DNA from: CAWDBV01 sp963800705
Lineage (GTDB): Bacteria > Actinomycetota > Thermoleophilia > Solirubrobacterales > 70-9
Assembly (NCBI GenBank): GCA_963800705.1
Contig: CAWDBV010000001.1
Location: forward strand, 1 to 64,000
Direction: 5' to 3'
Length of the DNA stretch: 64,000 nt
This document shows, piece after piece, positions 17,268 to 25,572 of this stretch. Every line of letters starts with the position of its first letter. Position 1 is the stretch's first letter. Under the pieces are notes generated by a model. That model was given only the letters and a program-made list of their open reading frames with translations. It ran no database searches and was not told the origin of the DNA. A program made the position numbers and the translations under genes.

Positions 17268-18311
17268 ATGGCAGAGCAGATCACAATTCATGAGAACGGC
17301 CGCGAAAACGGAGCCGAAACCGGCTCCCAGGGTGATGGCGGGGCCGCTAACGGCCGCCAGAGCGTGCGCGCGCTGGCCGACGGCGATTCGGTCGACTCGG
17401 TGTTCGCGGTTCGCGACCGCGACCTCTCGAAGACGAAAAACGGCGACGACTATCTGCGCCTCAAGCTCGGCGACAGCACCGGCAGCGTCCCGGCGATCTG
17501 CTGGGACGACGCCGCCGCTTGCTTCGAGGTCGCCGTTCCCGGCACGGTGATCCGGATCGCCGGCCGTTTCTCGATCAACCCCCGCTACGGGCCGCAGATC
17601 AAGATCGAGTCGCTGACCGCGGCCGAGCCGGGCTCCTACGAGGACGAGAACCTCGCCGCTGCGCCGGAGATCCCGGTCGAGCGGCTCGAGGCCGACCTGC
17701 GGCAGCTGATCTCGACCGTGCAGCGCCCCGAGCTCGGGACGCTTCTCGAGCGCTTCTTCGGGGCCGAGACCGCTGCCTGGGAGCGCTTCCGCGATGCCCC
17801 TGCGGCGAAGCTCTACCACCAGGCCTACGCGGGCGGGCTGCTCGAGCACACGCTCTCGGTCGCGCAGGCGGTCAGCGCCGCTGCCTCGTACTTCGGCGGC
17901 ATCGACCGCGACGTCGCGGTCACCGGTGCGCTGCTCCACGACATCGGCAAGACCGAGGCCTACAACGACGATCCGCTGGCGATCGACCTCACCGACTCGG
18001 GCCGCCTCCAGGGCGAGATCCCGCTCGGCTACTACAAGGTCCGCCGCGAAATCGAGTCGATCGACAGCTTCGATCCGGAGCTCGCCCAGGCGCTGCTCCA
18101 CATCATCCTCTCCCACCACGGGCTGCTCGAGCACGGCTCGCCGGTTGTGCCGGCGACGCGCGAGGCGACCCTCGTTCACATGCTCGACAACCTCGGCGGC
18201 AAGCTCGGCAGCTTCGATCGCCTCGAGCGCGAGCTCCCCGATGGTGAGAGCTGGTCACGCTTCGACCGCGGCCTTGACGCCGCGGCGTTCTTCGGCGTCC
18301 GCGCAGCCTGA
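17268..18311 (+). CDS. YhaM-like 3'-5' exoribonuclease (OB-fold plus HD domain)
   Basis: A protein of 347 residues. After a Gly/Asn-rich start (to about 35) an OB-fold follows (SVFAVRDRDLSKTKNGDDYLRLKLGDSTGSVPAICWDD), then a linker and an HD phosphohydrolase domain: LYHQAYAGGLLEHTLSVAQAV, VTGALLHDIGKTEAY, LLHIILSHHG and the closing MLDNLGGKLGSF. This is the layout of Bacillus YhaM, a 3'-5' exonuclease of RNA and ssDNA. The ATG at 17268 has a GGAGAAG ribosome binding site. A shorter paralogue lies at 57976. Confidence 0.85.
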   Translation: MAEQITIHENGRENGAETGSQGDGGAANGRQSVRALADGDSVDSVFAVRDRDLSKTKNGDDYLRLKLGDSTGSVPAICWDDAAACFEVAVPGTVIRIAGRFSINPRYGPQIKIESLTAAEPGSYEDENLAAAPEIPVERLEADLRQLISTVQRPELGTLLERFFGAETAAWERFRDAPAAKLYHQAYAGGLLEHTLSVAQAVSAAASYFGGIDRDVAVTGALLHDIGKTEAYNDDPLAIDLTDSGRLQGEIPLGYYKVRREIESIDSFDPELAQALLHIILSHHGLLEHGSPVVPATREATLVHMLDNLGGKLGSFDRLERELPDGESWSRFDRGLDAAAFFGVRAA

Positions 18312-18312
18312 A

Positions 18313-18318
18313 TAGTCT
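18313..18318 (+). promoter_or_regulatory. Candidate -10 element (leaderless) for the 18326 gene
   Basis: TAGTCT followed by seven bases and GTG, with no Shine-Dalgarno sequence. Confidence 0.5.
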
Positions 18319-18325
18319 TTCGGCG

Positions 18326-19135
18326 GTGGAGGTGAAGACGGGGAAGCACCTGGCGCGTGCGATCGTCCATCCGGCGGCGCTGATCTCGCTGCTCGTGTTC
18401 GCCGGCGGTGCCGGAGTGGCGGCGGGCGTCGCAGCCGGCACGACCGCGGCGATCGCGGCGGCAGTCGGCGTCTTCTTGCTCTGGCTGATGATCGTGAGCG
18501 TGGTCGGGATGCAGCGCGCCCGGCGCGAGTTCAACGATGCCTACGCGAAGGAGCGCGGCCTGGCCTGGACCCAGAACGGCGCCATCCCTCCGTCCACCGA
18601 GCTGCTGCGCCGCGGCGCCACCCGCCGAGCCGACCACGCTTTCACCGGCAAGCTCGACGGCGAGCTCGACGGCACGATCGCGCTCTACACCTACGAGGAG
18701 CACGGCGTCGGCGGCGGGCCCGGGCAGCCGAGCGAATACCACCACTTCACGGTCGTGTTGATCGAGGTTCCCGACGCCGGCGCGCGCCTGCCCGCGCTCT
18801 ACTGCCAGCGCCGCTCGGGCTTCCGCTTCCTCGACGGCGCCGAAGACGTTTTCCGCAAGACGAAGCGGGTCGAGCTCGAGAGCGAGCAGCTCGACCGCCG
18901 CTGCGAGATCTTCGCCGACCCCTCGAGCGACGACAACTGGATCAGGCAGCTGTTCTCGCCGAGCTTCGTTAACTACCTCGCCGACCAGACTCCGGACGGG
19001 TTCGCGTTCGAGGTCGAGAACGGGGTGATGTGCGTGAACGTGAACCGCCACCGCGGCAAGGCGTCCGAGCTCGACGAGCTCTCCGCTGCCGGCGTCGCGG
19101 TCGCGAAGCGGATCTCAGAAGAGCTGGCGGAGTAG
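18326..19135 (+). CDS. Hypothetical two-helix membrane protein with soluble domain
   Basis: A 269-residue protein that I do not recognise. Two hydrophobic segments lie at about 14-34 (PAALISLLVFAGGAGVAAGV) and 38-60. A soluble, beta-rich domain of about 190 residues follows (GELDGTIALYTYEEHGVGGG; FTVVLIEVPDAGARLPALYC; SFVNYLADQTPDGFAFEVENGVMCVNVNRHRG). It has no catalytic motif I can name. It is convergent with the small gene at 19137, with one base between the stops. Confidence 0.7.
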   Translation: MEVKTGKHLARAIVHPAALISLLVFAGGAGVAAGVAAGTTAAIAAAVGVFLLWLMIVSVVGMQRARREFNDAYAKERGLAWTQNGAIPPSTELLRRGATRRADHAFTGKLDGELDGTIALYTYEEHGVGGGPGQPSEYHHFTVVLIEVPDAGARLPALYCQRRSGFRFLDGAEDVFRKTKRVELESEQLDRRCEIFADPSSDDNWIRQLFSPSFVNYLADQTPDGFAFEVENGVMCVNVNRHRGKASELDELSAAGVAVAKRISEELAE

Positions 19136-19136
19136 C

Positions 19137-19430
19137 TCAGTAGGAGAACTTCGTGGCGCAGCGCTGAATGGCCTGCTGATCGGCGCCGGCCTTCTCCAGA
19201 CAGCGCTGGACCTGCTGGCCGTTGCCGCTTCCCTCGGCGGCCTGTTTTGCGGCCTCCTGCGCCTCGGCGGCCTGCTTCGTGGCCTGCTCGATCGCCGGCG
19301 CTACCGAATCGAAGGCGTTGTTGGTCGTGTCGGTGATCGGCCGGATCATGAAGAAGTAGATCGCGGCCAGGGTTCCGACTGTCACGATCAGGCCCACGAG
19401 CCGCAACGAGATGTTCCCCAAAAAGTCCAC
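19137..19430 (-). CDS. Small membrane-anchored coiled-coil protein
   Basis: A protein of 97 residues: one N-terminal membrane helix (SLRLVGLIVTVGTLAAIYFFM), then an Ala/Gln/Glu-rich helix (AIEQATKQAAEAQEAAKQAA) that looks like a coiled coil, and two Cys in the last 25 residues (QRCLEKAGA and QRCATKF) that could form a disulfide outside the membrane. Family unknown. The GTG start has TAGATT six bases upstream. Confidence 0.65.
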   Translation of the reverse strand: MDFLGNISLRLVGLIVTVGTLAAIYFFMIRPITDTTNNAFDSVAPAIEQATKQAAEAQEAAKQAAEGSGNGQQVQRCLEKAGADQQAIQRCATKFSY

Positions 19431-19436
19431 GCGGGA

Positions 19437-19442
19437 AATCTA
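19437..19442 (-). promoter_or_regulatory. Candidate -10 element (leaderless) for the 19137-19430 gene
   Basis: TAGATT on the minus strand, then six bases, then the GTG start. Confidence 0.45.
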
Positions 19443-19482
19443 GCCGACCCGCAGCGGTTGGCAAGCCATAGGGTGCCGCGCC

Positions 19483-19758
19483 ATGCGGATCGTCTGGCGG
19501 GTCTTGATCGGACTCCTGATCTTTATATGGGTCGGGCTGGCGCTGTCGCTGGCGATCGACGTCTGGCGCGACCAGTGCGTCACCAGCGAGTTTCGATGCG
19601 AGCGCCCCACCGAGGACAAGTTCTTCGCGGGCTTCCAGCTTCTGGTCGCGGTGGCTGGATCGTGGTTGGCGTGGCGGCGCCGCTGGTGGTGGTTCGCCGC
19701 CGTGCTCGCCTTCTGGATCTTCGTCCCGTTCTTCTTCTTCTCGCTCTCAGAGGCCTAG
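19483..19758 (+). CDS. Small hypothetical membrane protein
   Basis: A 91-residue protein with three hydrophobic stretches: residues about 4-26 (VWRVLIGLLIFIWVGLALSL), 48-64 and 70-88 (a Trp/Phe-rich segment). Two cysteines lie in the first loop (RDQCVTSEFRCERP). Nothing identifies its role. A TAGGGT hexamer eight bases before the ATG supports a leaderless transcript. Confidence 0.55.
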   Translation: MRIVWRVLIGLLIFIWVGLALSLAIDVWRDQCVTSEFRCERPTEDKFFAGFQLLVAVAGSWLAWRRRWWWFAAVLAFWIFVPFFFFSLSEA

Positions 19759-19794
19759 AAGCTCAAACGCAAATAGCGAAACTCCGTAATGAGC

Positions 19795-19825
19795 GGGGAA
19801 CCCTCCGGGGCAGCCGCGGTTCCCC
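19795..19825 (+). terminator. GC-rich hairpin upstream of the PafBC gene
   Basis: GGGGAACC (19795-19802) pairs perfectly with GGTTCCCC (19818-19825). No long T-run follows, so it is only a possible terminator. It sits four bases before the -10 hexamer of the pafBC fusion and could also affect that promoter. Confidence 0.4.
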
Positions 19826-19828
19826 GTC

Positions 19829-19834
19829 TATTCT
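19829..19834 (+). promoter_or_regulatory. Candidate -10 element (leaderless) for pafBC fusion
   Basis: TATTCT, six bases, then the GTG start of the gene. Confidence 0.5.
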
Positions 19835-19840
19835 GCCTGC

Positions 19841-21928
19841 GTGGCCAAGGACACCGAGAAGCTGATTCGCCAGCTCTCGCTGATCTCGTTCCTGATGGCG
19901 CAGGGCAGGCCGGTGCAGGCGCTCGAGATCAAGCAGGAGGTGGAGGGCTACAGCTCGATGAACGACGATGCCTTCGCGCGCCGCTTCTACGCCGACCGCG
20001 CCGAGCTCGAGAGCCTCGGGATCGTGCTCCAGATCGAGAAGCCCGGCGAGAGCTTCTCGAGCCAAGAGGCCGAGCTCTACTCGCTGCCGCCCGAGAACTA
20101 CTACTTGCCGACGATCGAGTTCGCGGACGGCGAGCTCGCAGCGCTCAACACCGCGCTTTATCTGCTGCAGGGCAAGTTCGCCTACGCCGAGCCGCTGCGC
20201 CTGGCGCTGCAGCAAGTGTCCTGGGGAAGACCGAGCCCGCTTGGCGCCCCCGACGGCGACCCGGTGTCTGTGGGGATGGCCGGTGAAGCCGGAGGCGCCG
20301 AGCTCTCGCAGCGGCTGTCGAAGATCGAGACCGCGATCTCGCGCCGCAAGACGATCGAGTTCACCTACTACACGATCGAGCGCGACAAGACCGAGAAGCG
20401 GAAGGTGAACCCGTACCACCTCGTCTATCGCCCCGGCAACTTCTATTTGATCGGCCACTCGCACGAGCGCGACGATGTGCGCGTCTTCCGCCTCTCGCGG
20501 ATCAAGGGCAAGGTCTCATACGCCTCGAAGGCCGAGCACGACTTCCAGCCTCCGGAGGACTTCGACCGCCGCGACTACGGCCGCCGCTCGGAATGGCAGC
20601 TCGGCGAGCCCGCGGGGACGGCGAAGATCTTCCTCAGCGACCGGATCGCGTGGCTGGTCGAGCGCGACTTCGGCTCTTACGGTGAGCTGCGCCCCGCCGA
20701 GGCCGCCGACCGCGCTCCCGGTAAGGGCAGCATCTTCGAGACCGAGTTCTCCTCCAAGCGCCAGCTCGTCGCCTGGGCGCTGCGCTGGCGCCGCCACGCC
20801 ACCGTGCTCGATCCTCCGGAGCTCGCCGGCGAGGCGGCGGAGCGGATGGCCCTGCTCCAGGAGCGCCACGAGGGCGACTTCGTCACCGCGCCGCCGCGGG
20901 CCGCTCGACGCACCGGCACGCGCTCGCCGGCCTCGGCGCGGTCGAACGGCCGCAGCGAGTCGACGATCCGCCCCGAGCGCTTCGCGCGCCTGGTCACCCT
21001 GGCCGGGATGCTGATCGAGGCCGGGAAGAACGAGGAGCGGCTCAGCGTTGCCGAGGTGCGCGACCACCTCAACCTCTCCGAGGCCGAGCTCCGCGACGAC
21101 ATCGACCTTCTCAACGTCGTCAACTTCGGGGGCGGGACCTATGTGCTGTTCGCGCAGGTCGATGGCGAGGAGATCGAGGTCGACGCCGAGCCCTACGGCG
21201 ACAACTTCGCCCGCCCCGCTCGCCTGCTGCCACTCGAGGCGAAAGCCCTCGTCGCCGCGATCGATTTGTTCGGCGACCACCTGCCGCAGGCGGGGCTGGC
21301 GAGCGCGCGCGAGAAGATCGTCGGCGCGCTCGGCCACGACCCCTCAGAGGAGGGGCTCGAGATCGCCTCCGGCGGCGGCGACGACTCCGCGGTCGCCCGC
21401 CAGCTCAACGACGCGATCACCGAACGCAAGGTGCTCGAGATTCACTACTACAAGGAGAACGAGGACGAGTTCACGAAGCGCGAGATCGAGCCCTACCGGC
21501 TCCAGAACGGGCCCGAGGGCTGGTACGTCGCCACCTACGATCATCGCCGCGAGGCCGTTCGCCACTTCCGCCTCGACCGGATCAAGGAGGTCACCGAAAC
21601 CGGGCGCGGCTTCGAGCCTCGGCCCGAGGTCGAGGAGCTGGCCGCGGTCGAGGGCTGGATGGTGGACGGCGAGGTGCCCGCGGCGAGCATCGCCCGCGTC
21701 TGGGTCTCACCCGAGCGCGCCCGCTGGCTGGCCGAGGAGCGGACGGTTCTCGAGGAGCTCGAGGACGGCTCGGTGGTGGTCGAGGTCCCGTTCGCCGGCA
21801 CCCAGTGGCTGCTGCGCGAGATCCTCGGCGGCGCCGGCGAGCTCGTCGTGCTCGAGCCCGCCGATGCCCGCGACGCCATCCGCGACGAGCTGCGTACAGA
21901 CGGCGGGGCGCTCGCCGAGGCCGCCTGA
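19841..21928 (+). CDS. pafBC: PafB-PafC fusion, WYL-domain DNA-damage response regulator
   Basis: A 695-residue protein made of two similar halves, each a winged-helix domain, a WYL domain and a WCX-type C-terminal domain. First half: KLIRQLSLISFLMAQGRPVQ, then IEFTYYTIERDKTEKRKVNPYHL and a VYRPGNFYLIGHSHERDDVRVFRL-type WYL core. Second half: RFARLVTLAGMLIEAGKN, then LEIHYYKENEDEFTKREIEPY and GWYVATYDHRREAVRHFRLDR. In mycobacteria PafB and PafC are separate genes whose products together activate the LexA-independent damage response; natural fusions are known in some actinobacteria. Proteasome genes, the usual neighbours, are not in this window. Confidence 0.9.
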   Translation: MAKDTEKLIRQLSLISFLMAQGRPVQALEIKQEVEGYSSMNDDAFARRFYADRAELESLGIVLQIEKPGESFSSQEAELYSLPPENYYLPTIEFADGELAALNTALYLLQGKFAYAEPLRLALQQVSWGRPSPLGAPDGDPVSVGMAGEAGGAELSQRLSKIETAISRRKTIEFTYYTIERDKTEKRKVNPYHLVYRPGNFYLIGHSHERDDVRVFRLSRIKGKVSYASKAEHDFQPPEDFDRRDYGRRSEWQLGEPAGTAKIFLSDRIAWLVERDFGSYGELRPAEAADRAPGKGSIFETEFSSKRQLVAWALRWRRHATVLDPPELAGEAAERMALLQERHEGDFVTAPPRAARRTGTRSPASARSNGRSESTIRPERFARLVTLAGMLIEAGKNEERLSVAEVRDHLNLSEAELRDDIDLLNVVNFGGGTYVLFAQVDGEEIEVDAEPYGDNFARPARLLPLEAKALVAAIDLFGDHLPQAGLASAREKIVGALGHDPSEEGLEIASGGGDDSAVARQLNDAITERKVLEIHYYKENEDEFTKREIEPYRLQNGPEGWYVATYDHRREAVRHFRLDRIKEVTETGRGFEPRPEVEELAAVEGWMVDGEVPAASIARVWVSPERARWLAEERTVLEELEDGSVVVEVPFAGTQWLLREILGGAGELVVLEPADARDAIRDELRTDGGALAEAA

Positions 21929-21978
21929 TAGCCGAAGGGCTCGACGTAGAGCGGATAGTCGCCCCGAACTCCGGGCCG

Positions 21979-22665
21979 ATGACCCTCGAGGGGACGAACA
22001 GCTATGTGATCGGGGGCGCTGACGAAGGCGGTGATAACGGTGCTGCGATCGTGATCGATCCCGGCCCGGCCGACGAGGGGCACATCGCGAAGCTGCGCGA
22101 GGCAGCCGAGCGGCGGGGAGGAGTCGGCACCGTGCTGCTCACCCACTCGCACTCCGACCATACCGAGGGCGTCCCGATGCTCGGGGTCGAGCCGTTCACC
22201 CCCGCTGACGGCGAGTCGGTCGGCCCGCTGACCGCGCTCGCCACCCCGGGCCACGCCCCCGACCACCTGTGCTTCGTCGCCGGCAAGGCTTGTTTTTGCG
22301 GCGACCTGATCCTCGGCTGGGGCTCGGCGATCGTCCCCTCGCGCGAGCACGGCGGTTCGTTGGCCGACTACATGGACTCGCTGCAGAAGCTCGCCGATCT
22401 CGACCTAACGCTGCTCTACCCCGGCCACGGCCCCGACATAACTGACCCCGGCGCCAAGATCAAGGAGTACTACGAGCACCGCCTCGAGCGCGAGCGCAAG
22501 CTGGTCGCGGCGCTGGAGGCGGGCGAGCGCTCGCGCGCCAAGCTCCTCGACGCCGCCTGGGACGACGTCCCAGGCGAGCTCCGCGGCGCCGCCGCGATCG
22601 CGATGCAGGCACACCTCGAGAAGCTCGAGGACGAGGACGCGTTACCCCCGGATCTGACCGATTAG
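21979..22665 (+). CDS. Metallo-beta-lactamase-fold hydrolase (LACTB2-like)
   Basis: An MBL-fold protein with the metal-binding motif THSHSDHTEGV, then TPGHAPDHLCF, CGDLILGWG and YPGHGPDI, and a C-terminal helical domain like that of LACTB2 (AKIKEYYEHRLERERKLVAAL). The start is doubtful. ATG at 21979 begins MTLEGTNSYVIGG, but relatives conserve the residues just before it (RIVAPNxGPMTLEGTN), and these are encoded here in frame from 21925. The only upstream candidate codons are CTG or ATA overlapping the pafBC stop. A non-standard coupled start is therefore likely. The stop TAG forms part of the next gene's TAGGCT hexamer. Confidence 0.8.
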   Translation: MTLEGTNSYVIGGADEGGDNGAAIVIDPGPADEGHIAKLREAAERRGGVGTVLLTHSHSDHTEGVPMLGVEPFTPADGESVGPLTALATPGHAPDHLCFVAGKACFCGDLILGWGSAIVPSREHGGSLADYMDSLQKLADLDLTLLYPGHGPDITDPGAKIKEYYEHRLERERKLVAALEAGERSRAKLLDAAWDDVPGELRGAAAIAMQAHLEKLEDEDALPPDLTD

Positions 22666-22668
22666 GCT
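22663..22668 (+). promoter_or_regulatory. Candidate -10 element (leaderless) for the acylase gene
   Basis: TAGGCT, six bases, ATG. The TAG is at the same time the stop codon of the preceding gene. Confidence 0.5.
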
Positions 22669-22674
22669 GCATCC

Positions 22675-25047
22675 ATGCGTGATGCGCTGAAACTGGGCGG
22701 GCTGACGGCGGGTGCGCTGACGGCGCTGGTGGGGAGCACGGCCGCCGGCCTCTACTACCAGCTCTTCCGTCGCCCATTGCCGCAGACCGAGGGCGAGCTC
22801 CGTGTTCTGGGGCTCGAGGGGACGGTTGAGGTCCGGCGCGACAAATGGGGCGTTCCGCACATCCGCGCCGGCTCCGATCTCGACCTCTGGTTCGGCCAGG
22901 GCTTCTGCCACGGCCAGGACAGGCTCTGGCAGTGCGAGGTCTATCGCCGCGTCGTCTCCGGCCGCATGTCGGAGATCGGCGGCGCCGAGGGGCTCACCCT
23001 CGACCGCTTCATGCGCACGCTCGGCCTCTACCGGATCGCCAAGAAGGAGGAGGCCGAGCTCGATCCCGACCTCCGCGCCCGGCTCGACGCCTATTGCAAC
23101 GGCCTCAACCAGGCCGCCGAGGCGGGCGCGCTGCCGGTCGAGTTCCAGATCCTCCGGCTGAAGTGGCAGCCGTGGCGCCCCGCCGACATGCTCGCCTGCG
23201 CGAAGCTGCTTGCGCTCGGGCTCTCGACCAACTGGGAGGACGAGCTGCGCCGCGCCGACATGGCGCGCGAGCTCGGCGAAGAGGTCGCCGCGATCCTCGA
23301 CCCGACCTACCCGGTTGGAAATCCGATCGTCATCAGGCCCGGAGAGGGCTTCAACGGCAACGGGCGCGCGCTCGCCGAGCAGATCGCCCGCGTCCGCGAG
23401 CAGGTCGGCTTTGCGACCGGCGCCAGCGGCTCCAACAACTGGGCGGTGAGCGCCGAGCGCTCGGCCACAGACGGGCCGCTGATCGCAGGCGACCCGCACC
23501 TCGCTCCGAGCATGCCCGGCATCTGGTACCAGGTCGGCCTCGAGAAGGGCGACCGCTTCGCGCGCGGCTGCACTCTGCCCGGGATCCCCGGCGTCGTGCT
23601 CGGCCAGAACAACGATGTCTGCTGGACGTTCACGAACGCGATGGCCGACGTCCAGGACCTGTTCGTCGAGCAGATAGAGGGCGAGCGCTACCGCTTCAAG
23701 GACGAATGGCGCGAGCTCGAGGTGGTCGAAGAGCCGATCGAGGTCAAGGGGCGCTCGGAGCCCGTCAACCACACGGTCCGCCTCACCCACCACGGCCCGA
23801 TCGTCAACGAGCATCTCGGCGCCGACGCGGGCGAGCCGCTGGCGCTGCAGTGGACCGCGCTCCAGCACGCCGCGGTCAACCACATCTACCTCGACATCCT
23901 CGAGCCGGCCAGCGGTCCGGAGCTGGTCACACTGCTCGAGGACATGACGATGCCGGTCTCGAACCTGGTCTGGGCCGACCGCAGCGGATCGATCGGCTAC
24001 AAGACCGTCGGCCTGCTGCCGCTCCGCAAGGGCGACTGCCCCGACCTGCCAAAGCCCGGTTGGAGCGGCGAGTTCGAGTGGGCGGGGACCGTTCCCTACG
24101 ACGAGCAGCCCGAGCTCGTCGATCCCGAATCGGGCTACCTGGTGACGGCCAACAACCGGATCGAGCCCGACGGCTTTCCCCACCACATCACCAGCGAGTA
24201 CATGGACGGCTACCGCGCCAAGCGGATCGAGCAGATGCTGCTCTCCCAGGAGGAGCACGATCTCGACGACTTCGAGAGCATGCAGCTTGACCGCCACTCA
24301 ATCCCCGGGGTCGAGGTCGTCCATCGGCTCGCCCGCCTGAAGCCAAAGGGTCAGCGCGAGACGCGCGCAATCGAGATCCTGAAGAGCTGGGACGGCGACA
24401 TGGGCCCCGACTCGGTCGCGGCAAGCGTCTACCACGCGTTCATCATCCGCTTTGCGCGCGAGTTCGCGCGCGCCGCGATCAAGGACCGCGACCTCTCCGA
24501 GCGCTGGATGGACCGCGCCGACAACGGCTTCCTCGACCACAACACCTCGACCTGGCGCTGGTACTCGCACCTGCTGTCGCTCTGGGAGCAGGGTGACGAC
24601 GAGCTGATCGGGCGGCCCTGGGACGATCTCGTCGTCGACGCGCTCCGCGGCGCCCTCGACGACCTCGAGGCGGAGTGGGGCCTTGACGAGGAGGGCTGGC
24701 GCTGGGGCCGCGTCCACGCGCTCGAGTTCCCGCACGCGCTCGGCGGCGCCAATCCGCTCTTCGCCTGGATCTTCAACCGCAGCCTCGAGGTCGGCGGCGG
24801 CTCGGAGACCGTCTGCCAGGTGGCGAGCGACCCGGCGCGCCCCGAGCAGGCGGCTTGGGCGCCGAGCTGGCGCATGGTCGCCGACCCGGTCAACCCGGAG
24901 CGATCGCGCTGGCAGGCGTTCACCGGCCAGTCCGGCCACGTAGCCAGCCGCCACTACGACGACACGCAGGACCCCTACCTGGACGGTCGCACCCAGCCGA
25001 TGGCCGGCGAGGGCCCCTGGGAGACGCTGACGCTCCACTCGGCGTGA
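22675..25047 (+). CDS. Penicillin acylase family protein (Ntn hydrolase)
   Basis: A 790-residue precursor of an N-terminal-nucleophile amidohydrolase (penicillin/AHL/aculeacin acylase family). An N-terminal hydrophobic anchor (LTAGALTALVGSTAAGLYY) suggests export or membrane attachment. The alpha-chain region has VEVRRDKWGVPHIRA and GFCHGQDRLWQ. Autocleavage is expected before the Ser in GASGSNNWAVS; the beta chain continues GDPHLAPSMPGIWYQVGL, GVVLGQNNDVCWTFTN and LVTANNRIEPDGFPHHI. The natural substrate is unknown (N-acyl amides). The stop overlaps the GTG of the next gene. Confidence 0.9.
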   Translation: MRDALKLGGLTAGALTALVGSTAAGLYYQLFRRPLPQTEGELRVLGLEGTVEVRRDKWGVPHIRAGSDLDLWFGQGFCHGQDRLWQCEVYRRVVSGRMSEIGGAEGLTLDRFMRTLGLYRIAKKEEAELDPDLRARLDAYCNGLNQAAEAGALPVEFQILRLKWQPWRPADMLACAKLLALGLSTNWEDELRRADMARELGEEVAAILDPTYPVGNPIVIRPGEGFNGNGRALAEQIARVREQVGFATGASGSNNWAVSAERSATDGPLIAGDPHLAPSMPGIWYQVGLEKGDRFARGCTLPGIPGVVLGQNNDVCWTFTNAMADVQDLFVEQIEGERYRFKDEWRELEVVEEPIEVKGRSEPVNHTVRLTHHGPIVNEHLGADAGEPLALQWTALQHAAVNHIYLDILEPASGPELVTLLEDMTMPVSNLVWADRSGSIGYKTVGLLPLRKGDCPDLPKPGWSGEFEWAGTVPYDEQPELVDPESGYLVTANNRIEPDGFPHHITSEYMDGYRAKRIEQMLLSQEEHDLDDFESMQLDRHSIPGVEVVHRLARLKPKGQRETRAIEILKSWDGDMGPDSVAASVYHAFIIRFAREFARAAIKDRDLSERWMDRADNGFLDHNTSTWRWYSHLLSLWEQGDDELIGRPWDDLVVDALRGALDDLEAEWGLDEEGWRWGRVHALEFPHALGGANPLFAWIFNRSLEVGGGSETVCQVASDPARPEQAAWAPSWRMVADPVNPERSRWQAFTGQSGHVASRHYDDTQDPYLDGRTQPMAGEGPWETLTLHSA

Positions 25048-25508
25048 GCCGCCGCGACGAAATTCAGCTGACCGAGGAGGAGCGGGAAAAGCTGCTCGAA
25101 GAGGAGCGCGTCGTCGTGATCGGATCCTTCGGCCCCCGTGGCTGGCCGCACCTGATGCCGCTCTGGTACGTGCTCCGCGACGGCGAGATCTGGATCTACA
25201 CCTACGCGAAGTCGCAGAAGGTCCGCAACCTCGAGCGCGACACGCGCGCGACGCTTCTGATCGAGACCGGCCACGAGTACGCCGAGTTGCGGGGCGTGAT
25301 GATCGAGGCCGAGGCCGAAATCATCCGCGAACACGAGACCGTTTTCGAGGTGGCCAAGCAGCTCACCTCGCGCTACGCCGACGGCGCCCAGGTCGAGGGC
25401 GACGCGGCGGCGGCGCTAGAGCAGCAGGCCAAGAAGCGGGTCGCGGTCCGCTTCGCGCCCAAGAACGTGGCGAGCTGGGACCACTCGAAGCTCGGCGGCA
25501 CTTACTAG
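25044..25508 (+). CDS. PPOX-class (split beta-barrel) flavin/F420-binding protein
   Basis: A 154-residue protein of the pyridoxamine 5'-phosphate oxidase-like fold: VVVIGSFGPRGWPHLMPLWYVLRDGEIWIYTYAKSQKVRNLERDTRATLLIETG. In actinobacteria such proteins often use F420 or FMN to reduce varied compounds. The GTG start overlaps the acylase stop (GTGA), so the two are coupled; the acylase product may be related to its substrate, which is only a guess. Confidence 0.8.
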   Translation: MSRRDEIQLTEEEREKLLEEERVVVIGSFGPRGWPHLMPLWYVLRDGEIWIYTYAKSQKVRNLERDTRATLLIETGHEYAELRGVMIEAEAEIIREHETVFEVAKQLTSRYADGAQVEGDAAAALEQQAKKRVAVRFAPKNVASWDHSKLGGTY

Positions 25509-25572
25509 GCCAGTCGCCGGCCTGTGAGCCGGCTCACTTAACAGCGGTCCTCGATGTAAGAGGGTGGTTGCG

